Assembly: GCA_024233005.1 (NCBI GenBank)
Contig: JACKQE010000008.1
Location: forward strand, 62,001 to 126,000
Direction: 5' to 3'
DNA: 64,000 nucleotides
Origin: Akkermansiaceae bacterium
GTDB lineage: Bacteria; Verrucomicrobiota; Verrucomicrobiia; Verrucomicrobiales; DEV007
Part shown: in pieces, positions 7,044 through 16,071 of the stretch
How positions within the stretch are numbered: the stretch's first letter is position 1
Layout of the letters: each line of letters begins with the position of its first letter
Made by a program: the position numbers and the translations under genes
Notes under the pieces: model-generated
What the model saw: only the letters and a program-made list of their open reading frames with translations
Databases searched by the model: none
What the model was told of the DNA's origin: nothing

Positions 7044-8645
7044 ATGCCCTCATCCACCGACGCCTTTTCCCTCGAAGCACACAAGATCACCGTCACCAAT
7101 CTGGTGCGGAATGCCACCCCGTCCCGTCTCGTCGAAGATGCGCTGCAGTATGAAGGCTCGATGGGGACGATGCTCGCGGACAGTGGGGCTCTGGTCGTCA
7201 GCTCCGGCAAAAAGACCGGGCGCAGTCCCAAGGACAAGCGCATCGTGGAGCATCCGGACAGCGTTTCGGACGTCTGGTGGGGAAACATCAACATCAAGCT
7301 CCCACTCCACACCTTTGAAATCAACCGGGAACGGGCGATCGACTACCTCAACATCTGTGACCGGCTTTATGTCATGGACGGCTACGCTGGATGGGATCCC
7401 GCCTGCCGCCTCCGGGTCCGGATCATCGCCTCACGGGCCTACCATGCGCTTTTCATGCACAACATGCTGATCAGGCCGACGGAAGAGGAGTTGGCCACCT
7501 TCGGAGAGCCCGATTATGTCATCTACAATGCGGGGCATTTCAGCGCCAACCGCCACACGGAAGGGATGACTTCCAAGACCAGTGTCGACATCTGCTTCGA
7601 GACCAGGGAAGTCGTCATCCTGGGCACGGAATACGCGGGGGAAATGAAGAAGGGCATTTTCTCGATCATGAATTTCCTGATGCCGCTCCAGGGCATTCTT
7701 TCCATGCACTGCTCGGCCAACATGGGGGAAGACGGCGACACGGCGCTCTTTTTCGGGCTGTCCGGGACGGGCAAGACCACGCTCAGCGCCGATCCCCGTC
7801 GGCGTTTGATCGGGGATGATGAGCATTGCTGGTCGGACCGCGGCATTTTTAACATCGAAGGAGGATGCTACGCCAAGTGCATCAACCTCTCCGCTGAAAA
7901 AGAACCCCAGATCCATGCCGCCATTCAATTCGGCACCGTGCTGGAGAATGTCGCCTGCGACCGGAACACTCGCCGGGTCGATTTTGCCGACGCGCACATC
8001 ACTGAGAACACCCGCGCGGCTTATCCCATTGAGTATATCGACAATGCCGTGGTGCCCTGCCTTGGAGGACATCCCAACAACATCATTTTTCTTACCTGCG
8101 ACGCCTTTGGCGTGCTGCCCCCGGTGAGTCGGCTCACCTCCGAGCAGGCGATGTATCATTTCATCAGTGGCTATACCGCCAAGGTGGCCGGCACGGAGGA
8201 TGGGGTGACGGAGCCTTCGGCGACGTTCTCGGCCTGCTTTGGGGAGGCCTTCATGGTCCTGCACCCCAACCGCTACGCCGAACTCCTGGCGGAAAAAATG
8301 GCCCGTCACGGTTCCAAAGTCTGGTTGGTCAACACCGGTTGGACCGGCGGAGGCGTGGGCGTGGGGCGGCGCATTGCGCTTCCCCATACCAGGGCCATCA
8401 TCGATGCCATTCTGGACGGGCAGCTGGAGGGCGTGGCCATGCGCACCGATCCTGTGTTTGGGCTGGCGATTCCGGCCAATGTGCCCGGGGTTCCCGACCA
8501 GATTCTCACTCCCCGCGATGCTTGGAAGGATTCCGCGGCCTATGACGAACGGGCCTCCAAACTGGCCGAGTTGTTCCGTGCCAATTTTGCGAATTATGCG
8601 AACGGGGTCAGTGACGCCGTGAAAAAGGCGGGACCCATCGGCTGA
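7044..8645 (+). CDS. pckA: phosphoenolpyruvate carboxykinase (ATP)
   Basis: A 533-residue ATP-dependent PEP carboxykinase, full length for the family. It converts oxaloacetate plus ATP to PEP and CO2, the first committed step of gluconeogenesis. Visible landmarks are the substrate region SSGKKTGRSPKDKRIV, the kinase-1a P-loop GLSGTGKTTLS, the metal-binding region IGDDEHCW, and NTGWTGGGVGVGRRI near the C-terminal third. MPSSTD at 7044 is the preferred start; the longer frame to 6987 would run through the promoter region. It is monocistronic, between a divergent SDR and a secreted FAD enzyme. Confidence 0.97.
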   Translation: MPSSTDAFSLEAHKITVTNLVRNATPSRLVEDALQYEGSMGTMLADSGALVVSSGKKTGRSPKDKRIVEHPDSVSDVWWGNINIKLPLHTFEINRERAIDYLNICDRLYVMDGYAGWDPACRLRVRIIASRAYHALFMHNMLIRPTEEELATFGEPDYVIYNAGHFSANRHTEGMTSKTSVDICFETREVVILGTEYAGEMKKGIFSIMNFLMPLQGILSMHCSANMGEDGDTALFFGLSGTGKTTLSADPRRRLIGDDEHCWSDRGIFNIEGGCYAKCINLSAEKEPQIHAAIQFGTVLENVACDRNTRRVDFADAHITENTRAAYPIEYIDNAVVPCLGGHPNNIIFLTCDAFGVLPPVSRLTSEQAMYHFISGYTAKVAGTEDGVTEPSATFSACFGEAFMVLHPNRYAELLAEKMARHGSKVWLVNTGWTGGGVGVGRRIALPHTRAIIDAILDGQLEGVAMRTDPVFGLAIPANVPGVPDQILTPRDAWKDSAAYDERASKLAELFRANFANYANGVSDAVKKAGPIG

Positions 8646-8713
8646 TCGGCGGCTCCCTCCGGGGATGTCAACCTGCTTGATTCCTTCCCGAGTCGGTGGG
8701 AGAATCTGGATCC

Positions 8714-11020
8714 ATGCACGTTGCTTCCCTGACCTCCCGTTGTTTTTTCCCTTTCTGCCTCGGCGCCGTTGCTTTGGCGGCGGCCTCCGTGTCCCATGGA
8801 GAAACCGTGTTGGTTGAAGCCGAGTCCTTTGAAAAAGCGGGAGGCTGGCAGATGGACACCCAGTTCATCGACATCATGGGGTCGCCCTACCTCCTTGCCC
8901 ACGGCCTGGGGAAACCGGTTGCCGATGCGGAAACGACGGTCACTTTTCCAACGGCGGGTACCTACCGAGTCTGGGTTCGCACCAAGGATTGGGTTGCTCA
9001 TTGGGGGGCCTCCGGCACTCCTGGTCGGTTCCAGATCGGCGTGGATGGCACGCTGCTCCCCACCGAGTTCGGCACAAAAGGGGCCGACTGGCACTGGCAG
9101 GAGGGCGGCAGCATCACGGTTGCCGGGACCTCCGTGCGTCTCCGATTGCATGACCTCACCGGCTTCGACGGACGTTGCGATGCGGTGATCTTCAGCAACG
9201 ATCCTGGCTTCGAACCGGACAATTCCAGCGAGGTGCTTGCCGGTTGGCGGCGCAAGGCTCTGGGACTTGGGGAAGGGGTTGCCAAGGAGGGGCCCTACGA
9301 CGTGGTTTTCATCGGAGGAGGCTACGCGGGAGCCTGCGGGGCCATTTCCGCCGCCCGGATGGGGCTGAAAACGGCGCTGATCCAGAACCGCGGCGTTCTC
9401 GGTGGCAACGGATCGTCGGAGGTCCGCGTCTGGGCCATGGGAAATACGCCTCCGGGCCTCTACCCGCTCGGCGACATCATCCGAGAGTTCGAGGACAGCG
9501 CCAAAGCGTCTCCGGGCACCTATGAGGAGTTTGAGGACGCCAAAAAAGAAACCATCGTCCGTGCGGAAAAGAACCTCGATCTTTTCCTCAACCACCACGC
9601 TTTCCACGTCACCACCGAAAAAAATCTCATCACCGGAGTGGACGCCTTCGACACCCGGACCGGCGCGGTGCGGCGTTTTCAGAGCCGCACTTACTGTGAT
9701 GCGACCGGCCACGGTACGGTGGCCATGATGGCCGGTGCGGATCTTTCCCGCATTGAAGGTGGCCGCATGGGAATGAGCAACATGTGGACCTGGGGAGACA
9801 CCGACGCTCCTGCGGCCTTTCCCGAGACTCCTTGGGCACTTGACCTGGCTGAAGGGGATTTTCCCTACCCCAAGAAATACCATGCGGAATGGTTCTGGGA
9901 GAGCGGTTTTAACAAGGACCCTTTGGCCGATCTTGAAACCATCCGGGACTGGAATCTGCGGGCCAATTTCGGCGCCTGGAATGCGATCAAAAACAAGGGG
10001 GCTTATGCCCGTTACGACACCACCGGGAAAAACCACGGCCAGGCCGCCTTGACTTGGATGGCTTATATTGGGGGGCCGCGTGAGACCCAGCAAGTGCTGG
10101 GCGACATCATCTTGACCGAGGATGACATTGTGAATCGGAAGCCCTACGATGACGGTTGTGTCCTCTCCACCTGGTCCATCGATCTTCACTACCCGGTGGA
10201 AGAATACGCGAAGAAGTTTCCTGAGAATCCTTTCATTTCCAAAGCAGTGCATGGCAAAGGAGTCGACCGGAAAAAGGGGTATCCGGTGCCCTACCGCTGC
10301 TTTTATTCCCGCAACATCGGGAACCTCTTTGTGGCTGGTCGCAACATCAGCGTCACCCACGAGGCTCTCGGCACGATCCGTGTCATGAAAACCTGCGGGA
10401 TGATGGGAGTAGTGGTGGGGAAGGCTGCGGCGGTTTGCGCCAAGCATCAATGTCTGCCACGTGATGTTTACTATGAGCACCTGCCGGAGTTGATCGAACT
10501 GATGCGTCTGCCCGGCAACCAGCGACGGGACACTGTCGGCGCTCCCTTTCGGGAAGATCCCTCGTTGCCCAAACCGGAGGTCGAGGAGTCCGGTTATGTG
10601 TCCAAAGCCAGCCTCGGAGGCATTGTCATCGATGACAAAGAAGCCACTTACACCGGCAGTTGGACCGAAGGCGCCGGGTTGCCGAACTATGTCGAGGATG
10701 GCTACCACTACGCTCCCCCAGGAAAAGGCGCCTCCGCGCGCTACCAGTTCTCCGTTCCCCGGGATGGCGACTACGAGGTGCGCGTTTCCATCCAACCCCA
10801 TGAGAACCGTTCCTCCAGGACTCCCATCACGGTGGGGGCAGCCGACGGCGAGAAAACGGTGACCGTTAACCAACGGATCGCTCCTCCCTTGGCGAAAGGC
10901 TTTGCCACTCTGGGGGTCTACCGCTTTGAGGCCGGCACACCAGGGTCCGTGACCATCGGCAGCGACGGGGCCGATGGGAACGTGCATGCCGACGCGGTGC
11001 AGGTCCTGCCGCTGAAATAG
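8714..11020 (+). CDS. secreted FAD-dependent oxidoreductase with flanking carbohydrate-binding-like domains
   Basis: A 768-residue protein. An N-terminal Sec signal peptide (about residues 1-29, cleavage near SVSHG-ET) is followed by a beta-sandwich CBM-like module (residues 30-165, opening VLVEAESFEKAGGW). The core is an FAD_oxidored (PF12831-type) domain with the dinucleotide motif DVVFIGGGYAGACGAISAAR and the GGNGSSEVR signature. The C-terminal ~125 residues form a golvesin/xanthan-lyase-like beta domain (YHYAPPGKGASARYQF, NVHADAVQVLPLK). Such proteins are expanded in Verrucomicrobiota and Planctomycetes and are assumed to oxidise sugars or polysaccharides outside the cytoplasm; the substrate is unknown. 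A small membrane protein gene starts 5 bp downstream and is probably cotranscribed. Confidence 0.88.
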   Translation: MHVASLTSRCFFPFCLGAVALAAASVSHGETVLVEAESFEKAGGWQMDTQFIDIMGSPYLLAHGLGKPVADAETTVTFPTAGTYRVWVRTKDWVAHWGASGTPGRFQIGVDGTLLPTEFGTKGADWHWQEGGSITVAGTSVRLRLHDLTGFDGRCDAVIFSNDPGFEPDNSSEVLAGWRRKALGLGEGVAKEGPYDVVFIGGGYAGACGAISAARMGLKTALIQNRGVLGGNGSSEVRVWAMGNTPPGLYPLGDIIREFEDSAKASPGTYEEFEDAKKETIVRAEKNLDLFLNHHAFHVTTEKNLITGVDAFDTRTGAVRRFQSRTYCDATGHGTVAMMAGADLSRIEGGRMGMSNMWTWGDTDAPAAFPETPWALDLAEGDFPYPKKYHAEWFWESGFNKDPLADLETIRDWNLRANFGAWNAIKNKGAYARYDTTGKNHGQAALTWMAYIGGPRETQQVLGDIILTEDDIVNRKPYDDGCVLSTWSIDLHYPVEEYAKKFPENPFISKAVHGKGVDRKKGYPVPYRCFYSRNIGNLFVAGRNISVTHEALGTIRVMKTCGMMGVVVGKAAAVCAKHQCLPRDVYYEHLPELIELMRLPGNQRRDTVGAPFREDPSLPKPEVEESGYVSKASLGGIVIDDKEATYTGSWTEGAGLPNYVEDGYHYAPPGKGASARYQFSVPRDGDYEVRVSIQPHENRSSRTPITVGAADGEKTVTVNQRIAPPLAKGFATLGVYRFEAGTPGSVTIGSDGADGNVHADAVQVLPLK

Positions 11021-11025
11021 AGGCC

Positions 11026-11439
11026 ATGCTGCCCCGACGCCCCGGCATTTTCCTGCCCAGCCTGCTCGCCCTGGTTCTGCTGCTGGGTTCCATCTACGAG
11101 TGGCGCCGCAGCGTCTGGCACTGGGATTCGCTCGAGATCGTGACTCCCTGGTTCGGTCTCCTGCTGCAGAGCGAGGAGGCGGCCGGCATCGTGACCGTCA
11201 AGCGACACTCCAATAGTTTCTGGGACATCTACACCGACACTCTTCCGGTGGAGGGGGAACCCCACTATGTCTCACCCATCCCAATCTCCCTGCGGTCCAC
11301 GGCCGACGGTTTGGTCTTGGCAACGCCTTTCCTCCACACCACCCTGATGCTGGGGTTGGTTTTTGTCCTCCTGTTGCTCTGGGATGTGAAACGTTGGCGA
11401 GCCCGCGCTCTCCTGGTGAGGGATGGATCCGGGGAATGA
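11026..11439 (+). CDS. small membrane protein of unknown function
   Basis: 137 residues. There are two hydrophobic segments, near residues 8-23 (IFLPSLLALVLLLGSIYEW) and 104-120 (TLMLGLVFVLLLLW). Between them lies a roughly 80-residue, probably periplasmic, loop, and the tail is short and basic. The layout (LPSLLALVLLLGSIYEWRRS...) is shared by small verrucomicrobial membrane proteins, but I do not recognise a named family. The ATG is 5 bp after the FAD oxidoreductase stop, arguing for translational coupling. Confidence 0.6.
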   Translation: MLPRRPGIFLPSLLALVLLLGSIYEWRRSVWHWDSLEIVTPWFGLLLQSEEAAGIVTVKRHSNSFWDIYTDTLPVEGEPHYVSPIPISLRSTADGLVLATPFLHTTLMLGLVFVLLLLWDVKRWRARALLVRDGSGE

Positions 11440-11522
11440 AACACGACAACGGCCATGGCTGGGCGTCTTGACATTGTAGAATGCCCAAGGTCTGTCGGTG
11501 AGACAGATGGCAGGCAGAGAAT

Positions 11523-11536
11523 GCGGGACTGCCCGC
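11523..11536. terminator. weak hairpin between convergent genes
   Basis: gcggg-actg-cccgc lies between the end of the membrane-protein gene (11439) and the end of purE (11585). The stem is only 5 bp, and tcctttcc follows on the plus strand. A terminator is plausible from position but not well supported by structure. Confidence 0.25.
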
Positions 11537-11584
11537 TCCTTTCCACCGGAGGTAAGGCCCAGCGCGTATTACCGCGACCCGCGA

Positions 11585-11995
11585 TCAGCGTGATGCCAGC
11601 TTCAGGATGCGGTGGGCATACATCGCGGCATTGAGCGGGGCCTTTTTGTGGAGCCCCACCGAGGTCACGGGGACCTGGCCGGGGACCTGGACGATGGCGA
11701 GCAGCGCATCGACGCCATTGAGCGGACCTCCCGGAACCGGGACCCCGATGCAGGGAAGTTCCGTCTTCACCGCGACGACTCCGGGCAGGGCAGCGGAGAG
11801 GCCCGCTATGGCAAGGATGACGGCTTTTTCGCCGCTGCTTTCCAAGGCATCGAGATAGTCAATCAATTCCGGCAAGTTGCGGTGGGCCGAGAGAACGACT
11901 TCCTCATAGGCGAGGGAGACCTCCTCGAGATAGTCCCGGGCCGGTTGCATATAGCCCTTGTCGTTCTCGCTGCCATAAATCATGATCACTTTCAT
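11585..11995 (-). CDS. purE: AIR carboxylase / N5-CAIR mutase PurE
   Basis: A 136-residue PurE-family protein, opening with the GSxxD-type motif YGSENDKGYM and carrying SAHRNLPEL. It catalyses formation of carboxyaminoimidazole ribonucleotide in purine synthesis. The active-site loop reads AIAGLSAALPGVVA rather than the GGAAHLPGM loop of class I (PurK-dependent) enzymes, which points to the class II type that carboxylates AIR with CO2 directly. It is 51 bp downstream of purD on the same strand, so the pair is likely an operon. No purK is present in the window, consistent with but not proof of class II. Confidence 0.88.
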   Translation of the reverse strand: MKVIMIYGSENDKGYMQPARDYLEEVSLAYEEVVLSAHRNLPELIDYLDALESSGEKAVILAIAGLSAALPGVVAVKTELPCIGVPVPGGPLNGVDALLAIVQVPGQVPVTSVGLHKKAPLNAAMYAHRILKLASR

Positions 11996-12046
11996 AGAGG
12001 TATTCTGGGATACGGGGTGTGGATGGTTTGGGAGCCCGATGGGCTT

Positions 12047-13303
12047 TCAGGGGGTGAAGCCTCGGGTGCCGACGTCGCTGCGGCGTTGCATGCCGTCGAA
12101 GGTAATTTTCGCGCTTTCCTCATAAGTAAGTCGAACGGCTTCCTGCAGGGAGGCTCCCTGCCCGACCACCGCAAGGACCCGGCCGCCGGCGGTTTCGTAG
12201 TCCTGGTCCGCATTGAGACGGGTGCCGGCATGAAACACCCGCACATTCTGGACAGCGCCCAGTCCGTGGATGACATCGCCATTCCGGCTGGACTCGGGAT
12301 AACCGGCGGAGGCGGAGACCAGACAGACGCTCCAGCCTTCCTGGAAACTGATGGCCGAACGGTCCAGTCTGCCTTTGGCCCCCTCGTGGACATAGCGAAG
12401 AAAATCTCCCTGGATCAAGGGCATCACCGCCTGGGCTTCCGGATCCCCGAATCGGCAGTTGTATTCGAGAATGCGCGGCCCGTTGGCGGTCAGCATGATG
12501 CCGAAATAGAGGAACCCGCGGTAGGGGAGTCCGTCCCTGATCAGTCCCTCCACGGTGGGGCGGACGATCTCGTCGTCAATGCGGAGCAGCAGGGAAGAAT
12601 CGAGCATGCCCCGGGAACTCACCGCGCCCATTCCACCGGTGTTCGGTCCTTCGTCCCCGTCGCCAAGGCGTTTGTAATCCCTCGCTGGAGCGAGAATCTG
12701 ATAGTCCCCATCGACCACTGCGGCAAAAATGGAAATTTCGGGGCCTTCGAGGAATTCCTCGACGAGGAGGCGCCCCTCGCCGAAGCGGCGTTGCACCAGC
12801 ACCTCCTGAAGAAAGGCCTCCGCCGAGGCTTCATCCGGACAGACCGCCACGCCTTTGCCCGCGGCCAGTCCATCGAACTTCAGCACGGTCGGATACGAGT
12901 CCCCGATGGCGGCGCGGGCGTCCTCGATGGATTCCACGGCGGAATAGGCGCCGGTGGGAATACCGTGCCGGAGCATGAACTCCTTGGCGAATTCTTTGCT
13001 CGCTTCCAGTTGCGCGGACTCCAGGTGAGGCCCCCAGCAGGGGATGCCCGCGGCTTGGCAAAGGTTCGCCAGACCGGCCCCGGTGACGAGGTAACTTTCC
13101 TCACCGGCCACACAAAGGTCCACCGCTTCCCGCTTCATCACCTCCACCAGGTCGTCGACCCCGTTGGCTGAAACTCGGCGGGCCAGCAGCCCGATGGCGT
13201 CGCTGCCGGGAAAGGAGAGCAGCTCCGGTTGTCCGGGAGATTCGTGCAACGCGGTGATTAGGGCGTGTTCACGCCCGCCTTTGCCCACTACCAATACTTT
13301 CAT
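12047..13303 (-). CDS. purD: phosphoribosylamine-glycine ligase (GAR synthetase)
   Basis: A 418-residue ATP-grasp enzyme that joins phosphoribosylamine and glycine in the second step of purine synthesis. It begins MKVLVVGKGGREHALI, the PurD signature. ATP-grasp elements follow: VLKFDGLAAGKGVAVC, the LLVEEFLEGPEIS metal/nucleotide strand, the ARDYKRLGDGDEGPNTGGMG loop and YNCRFGDPEAQ. Length is normal. The start at 13303 is clear; the longer frame to 13375 lacks family similarity. It is divergent from the ATP-grasp gene at 13463 over a 159-bp region that should hold both promoters. Confidence 0.96.
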   Translation of the reverse strand: MKVLVVGKGGREHALITALHESPGQPELLSFPGSDAIGLLARRVSANGVDDLVEVMKREAVDLCVAGEESYLVTGAGLANLCQAAGIPCWGPHLESAQLEASKEFAKEFMLRHGIPTGAYSAVESIEDARAAIGDSYPTVLKFDGLAAGKGVAVCPDEASAEAFLQEVLVQRRFGEGRLLVEEFLEGPEISIFAAVVDGDYQILAPARDYKRLGDGDEGPNTGGMGAVSSRGMLDSSLLLRIDDEIVRPTVEGLIRDGLPYRGFLYFGIMLTANGPRILEYNCRFGDPEAQAVMPLIQGDFLRYVHEGAKGRLDRSAISFQEGWSVCLVSASAGYPESSRNGDVIHGLGAVQNVRVFHAGTRLNADQDYETAGGRVLAVVGQGASLQEAVRLTYEESAKITFDGMQRRSDVGTRGFTP

Positions 13304-13462
13304 CTTTTGTGATTTCGCCTGTGTCCACGCAGACACGAGTGCCGGGAGTTTTAGCCTTCTTTTGGGCCGGTGCAACCCGCTTTCGAGGGAATGCCGGTGC
13401 CGGAACGAGGGGAAACCTTTCTAATTGGCCCGAGTTCTGCTAAGTATAGGCACTACCTCCTC

Positions 13463-14938
13463 ATGCCCTCCCTTTTTCAAGACTACGCTCCCGAATCCTT
13501 TTTTGATGAAGTTTTCTCTGCCCCAGGGCAGGTCCGTCCCCATTACGAAGCCGTGGTGCAGGCGGTCGACCGGATGACGCCGGAGGAATTCGCCTCGAAG
13601 CAACTCGGGGCGGATGCCGCCTTCCTGAAGCAGGGGGTCACCTTCACGGTGTATGGCGATGATCAGGGGACCGAGCGGATTTTTCCGTTCGACCTAATGC
13701 CCCGGATCATTCCCAGCGCTGAGTGGGCCCACATTGAGGCCGGTCTCATCCAACGCATCACGGCGCTGAATCTCTTCCTCCACGACGTCTACCACGCCCA
13801 GCACATCATCAATGACGGTACCATTGATCGGGAGTCAGTGGAGACGGCATCGCATTTCCGTCAGGCCTTCCGGGGCGTCAAAGTGCCCCACAACATCTAT
13901 GTTCATATTTGCGGCACCGATCTGGTGAGGGACGATCAAGGGGTCTACCATGTTTTGGAGGACAATGGTCGTTGTCCTTCCGGGGCCTCCTATCTGCTGG
14001 AGAACCGTCAGGCCATGAAGCGGGCACTGCCCAATTTGTTACATTCCCTGCCGGTCCGCCCCGTCGACACTTACGGCTCCCTGCTGCGGGAGACGCTGGC
14101 GCACCTTGCCCCTCCGGGAGTGATCGATCCCGTCATCGTGGTGCTGACGCCGGGAGTCTTCAACAGCGCTTACTTTGAGCATGCCTACCTTGCCCGGCAG
14201 ATGGGGGTGCCCATCGTGGAAGGCCGTGATCTCATCATGCGGGGGGATTGTGTGTTCATGAGGACCACCAAAGGGCTGGTGCAGGTCCATGTCATCTACC
14301 GCCGCATCGACGATGACTTCCTCGATCCCTTGGTTTTTCGGGAGGATTCGCTGTTGGGCGTGCCGGGCTTGGTGGAAAGCTACCGGAAAGGGTGCGTCGC
14401 CCTGGCCAACTCCATCGGGACCGGGGTGGCTGATGACAAGGCGGTGTATGCCTACGTCCCCAAGATGATCAAATACTACCTCGATCAGGATCCGATTCTC
14501 CCCAATGTGCATACTTTCCTCGGGACGGAAGAAGCAGAGCGGTCGCATATCGTGGCGAATCTCGACAAACTGGTGGTCAAGGCGGTGAACGAATCCGGAG
14601 GCTACGGCATGCTCATGGGACCGACGTCGACCGAGGCGGAGCGTGATGAGTTCAAGCGAAGGATTCTGGCGCATCCCCGCAACTACATCGCCCAACCGGT
14701 GCTGCAACTTTCCCGGCATCCGGTGTTCATGGAGGACCATTTCGAGGGACGCCACATCGACCTACGACCCTACATTCTCTCCGGAGAACAAACCAAGGTC
14801 CTGCCAGGAGGATTGACGCGGGTCGCGCTCCGGAAGGGCTCGCTGGTCGTCAACTCATCCCAAGGGGGCGGCAGCAAGGACACCTGGGTTCTTTGGGACG
14901 AGGAAGATCCCTCCGCGACCGCCCTGCCCAATGTGTGA
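13463..14938 (+). CDS. circularly permuted ATP-grasp type 2 protein (DUF404/DUF407)
   Basis: A 491-residue predicted peptide or amide ligase of the circularly permuted ATP-grasp family, full length. Recognisable parts are the N-terminal FFDEVFSAPGQVRPHYE, YHVLEDNGRCPSGASYLLEN, YRRIDDDFLDPL, NLDKLVVKAVNESGGYGMLM and FEGRHIDLRPYILSG near the C-terminus. It heads a three-gene cluster with alpha-E (42 bp downstream) and transglutaminase genes. This conserved neighbourhood has been proposed from comparative genomics to make or attach a small peptide; the substrate is unknown. The start MPSLFQDY at 13463 is chosen because the upstream extension is not conserved in character. Confidence 0.9.
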   Translation: MPSLFQDYAPESFFDEVFSAPGQVRPHYEAVVQAVDRMTPEEFASKQLGADAAFLKQGVTFTVYGDDQGTERIFPFDLMPRIIPSAEWAHIEAGLIQRITALNLFLHDVYHAQHIINDGTIDRESVETASHFRQAFRGVKVPHNIYVHICGTDLVRDDQGVYHVLEDNGRCPSGASYLLENRQAMKRALPNLLHSLPVRPVDTYGSLLRETLAHLAPPGVIDPVIVVLTPGVFNSAYFEHAYLARQMGVPIVEGRDLIMRGDCVFMRTTKGLVQVHVIYRRIDDDFLDPLVFREDSLLGVPGLVESYRKGCVALANSIGTGVADDKAVYAYVPKMIKYYLDQDPILPNVHTFLGTEEAERSHIVANLDKLVVKAVNESGGYGMLMGPTSTEAERDEFKRRILAHPRNYIAQPVLQLSRHPVFMEDHFEGRHIDLRPYILSGEQTKVLPGGLTRVALRKGSLVVNSSQGGGSKDTWVLWDEEDPSATALPNV

Positions 14939-14980
14939 TTCAACCGTCTTTTCGTTCACCACTTTTCACTGTCCCTCCCC

Positions 14981-16036
14981 ATGCTGAGTCGAGTCGCAGA
15001 CTGTATTTACTGGATGGCGCGCTATGTCGAGCGTGCCGAAAATCTCACCCGGCTCTTGCTCGCGAACCGGCAACTCATCCTCGACGCCGGCGCGGCGGGG
15101 GGGAACGAGGACGCCTTCTGGAGGCCGCTGCTGATTTCCACCGGAGACGAGGAAGGTTATTTCAAACTCCACGGGGAGGTGACCGGTGACCAGGTGTCGG
15201 AGTATCTTGCGGAGTCGCGGAGCAATCCGAATTCCATCCTGAACTGCATCCGGGCCGCCCGGGAGAACGCCCGGATGATCCGGGATCAGCTATCCGACGA
15301 GATCTGGCAGTGCCTCAATGATATCCACCTTTACCTGGGTTCCCCGAGATCGTCACGGCAGAGGCAGAACGATCCGAATGCCTTCTATGAGCAGATTCTC
15401 ACGGCATCCTATCTCTTCCAGGGAATCGCCCGCTCCACCGTCTGTCGCGGAGAGAACTGGATGTTCCTCCAGATTGGAACGTATTTGGAACGCGCCGACA
15501 AAACCTCGCGGCTCGTCGATGCCTGTTCCGGTCTGCCCTTGACCATGGCGCCCAGTCCCGGAGCGGCGCCTTTGCGTTGGGCGTCCCTCCTCCATTCCTG
15601 TTCCGCCTACAGTGACTTCCGGGAGATCTCGACCAAACCGGACCCGGTGCGAATCCTCGACTTTCTGTTCCTCTCGGAGGAGTTTCCCCGTTCGGTGCGG
15701 TTCTGTCTCAATGAAGTGGATCGGGCCCTGATCCAATTGCGTCCCCTCCAGAGTCGCGGGGCGACCAGTGATCCCCTGCGGGAATCCGGCAAACTACGTT
15801 CGGAATTGGACTTCACCACGGTGGAGGAAATCATCCAGGAGGGGGTTCACCAGTTCATCGACCGGTTGCAGACACGTCTCAATTCGCTTGGTTTGAGCAT
15901 ATTCCAAACGTTCATCCTTTATGCCGATCTTCTCCCGATCGACGCTCCGGTGGCGGCCACGGCTATCTTTCCCGGCGCCTGGCATGACGGATCCGGGGAG
16001 GATGAACGTCAGCAGCAACAACAACAGCAGCAATAA
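14981..16036 (+). CDS. alpha-E domain protein (DUF403) with polyglutamine tail
   Basis: A 351-residue all-alpha protein starting MLSRVADCIYWMARYVERAE, the hallmark of the alpha-E (DUF403) family. Further family blocks are RAARENARMIRDQLSDEIW, FLQIGTYLERADKTSRLVD and FLFLSEEFPRSVRFCL. These always accompany permuted ATP-grasp ligases, and the biochemical role is not established. The C-terminus is unusual: after the family core it ends in eight consecutive Gln codons just before the stop. The downstream transglutaminase gene begins 35 bp later, behind an 8-bp stem-loop. Confidence 0.88.
   Translation: MLSRVADCIYWMARYVERAENLTRLLLANRQLILDAGAAGGNEDAFWRPLLISTGDEEGYFKLHGEVTGDQVSEYLAESRSNPNSILNCIRAARENARMIRDQLSDEIWQCLNDIHLYLGSPRSSRQRQNDPNAFYEQILTASYLFQGIARSTVCRGENWMFLQIGTYLERADKTSRLVDACSGLPLTMAPSPGAAPLRWASLLHSCSAYSDFREISTKPDPVRILDFLFLSEEFPRSVRFCLNEVDRALIQLRPLQSRGATSDPLRESGKLRSELDFTTVEEIIQEGVHQFIDRLQTRLNSLGLSIFQTFILYADLLPIDAPVAATAIFPGAWHDGSGEDERQQQQQQQQ
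16010..16033 (+). repeat. CAG/CAA trinucleotide repeat encoding Q8
   Basis: Eight in-frame glutamine codons, CAG CAG CAA CAA CAA CAG CAG CAA, immediately before the alpha-E stop codon. The mixed codons make it an impure microsatellite. Confidence 0.85.
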
Positions 16037-16040
16037 CCGG

Positions 16041-16061
16041 AACCGGGACCGCTTCCCGGTT
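16041..16061 (+). promoter_or_regulatory. 8-bp GC-rich stem-loop before the transglutaminase start
   Basis: The arms aaccggga (16041-16048) and tcccggtt (16054-16061) pair perfectly around a 5-nt loop, between the alpha-E stop (16036) and the transglutaminase ATG (16072). With only 10 nt between hairpin and start codon it could limit or shape ribosome loading. It is not followed by a clean T-run, so full termination seems less likely. Confidence 0.45.
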
Positions 16062-16071
16062 TCATCCGTTC

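Noticed and set aside
8594..10987. 797-codon minus-strand frame
   Set aside because: It is antisense to the signal-peptide-bearing FAD oxidoreductase, whose FAD motifs are unambiguous.
11612..13171. 519-codon plus-strand frame
   Set aside because: It runs antisense through both purE and purD.
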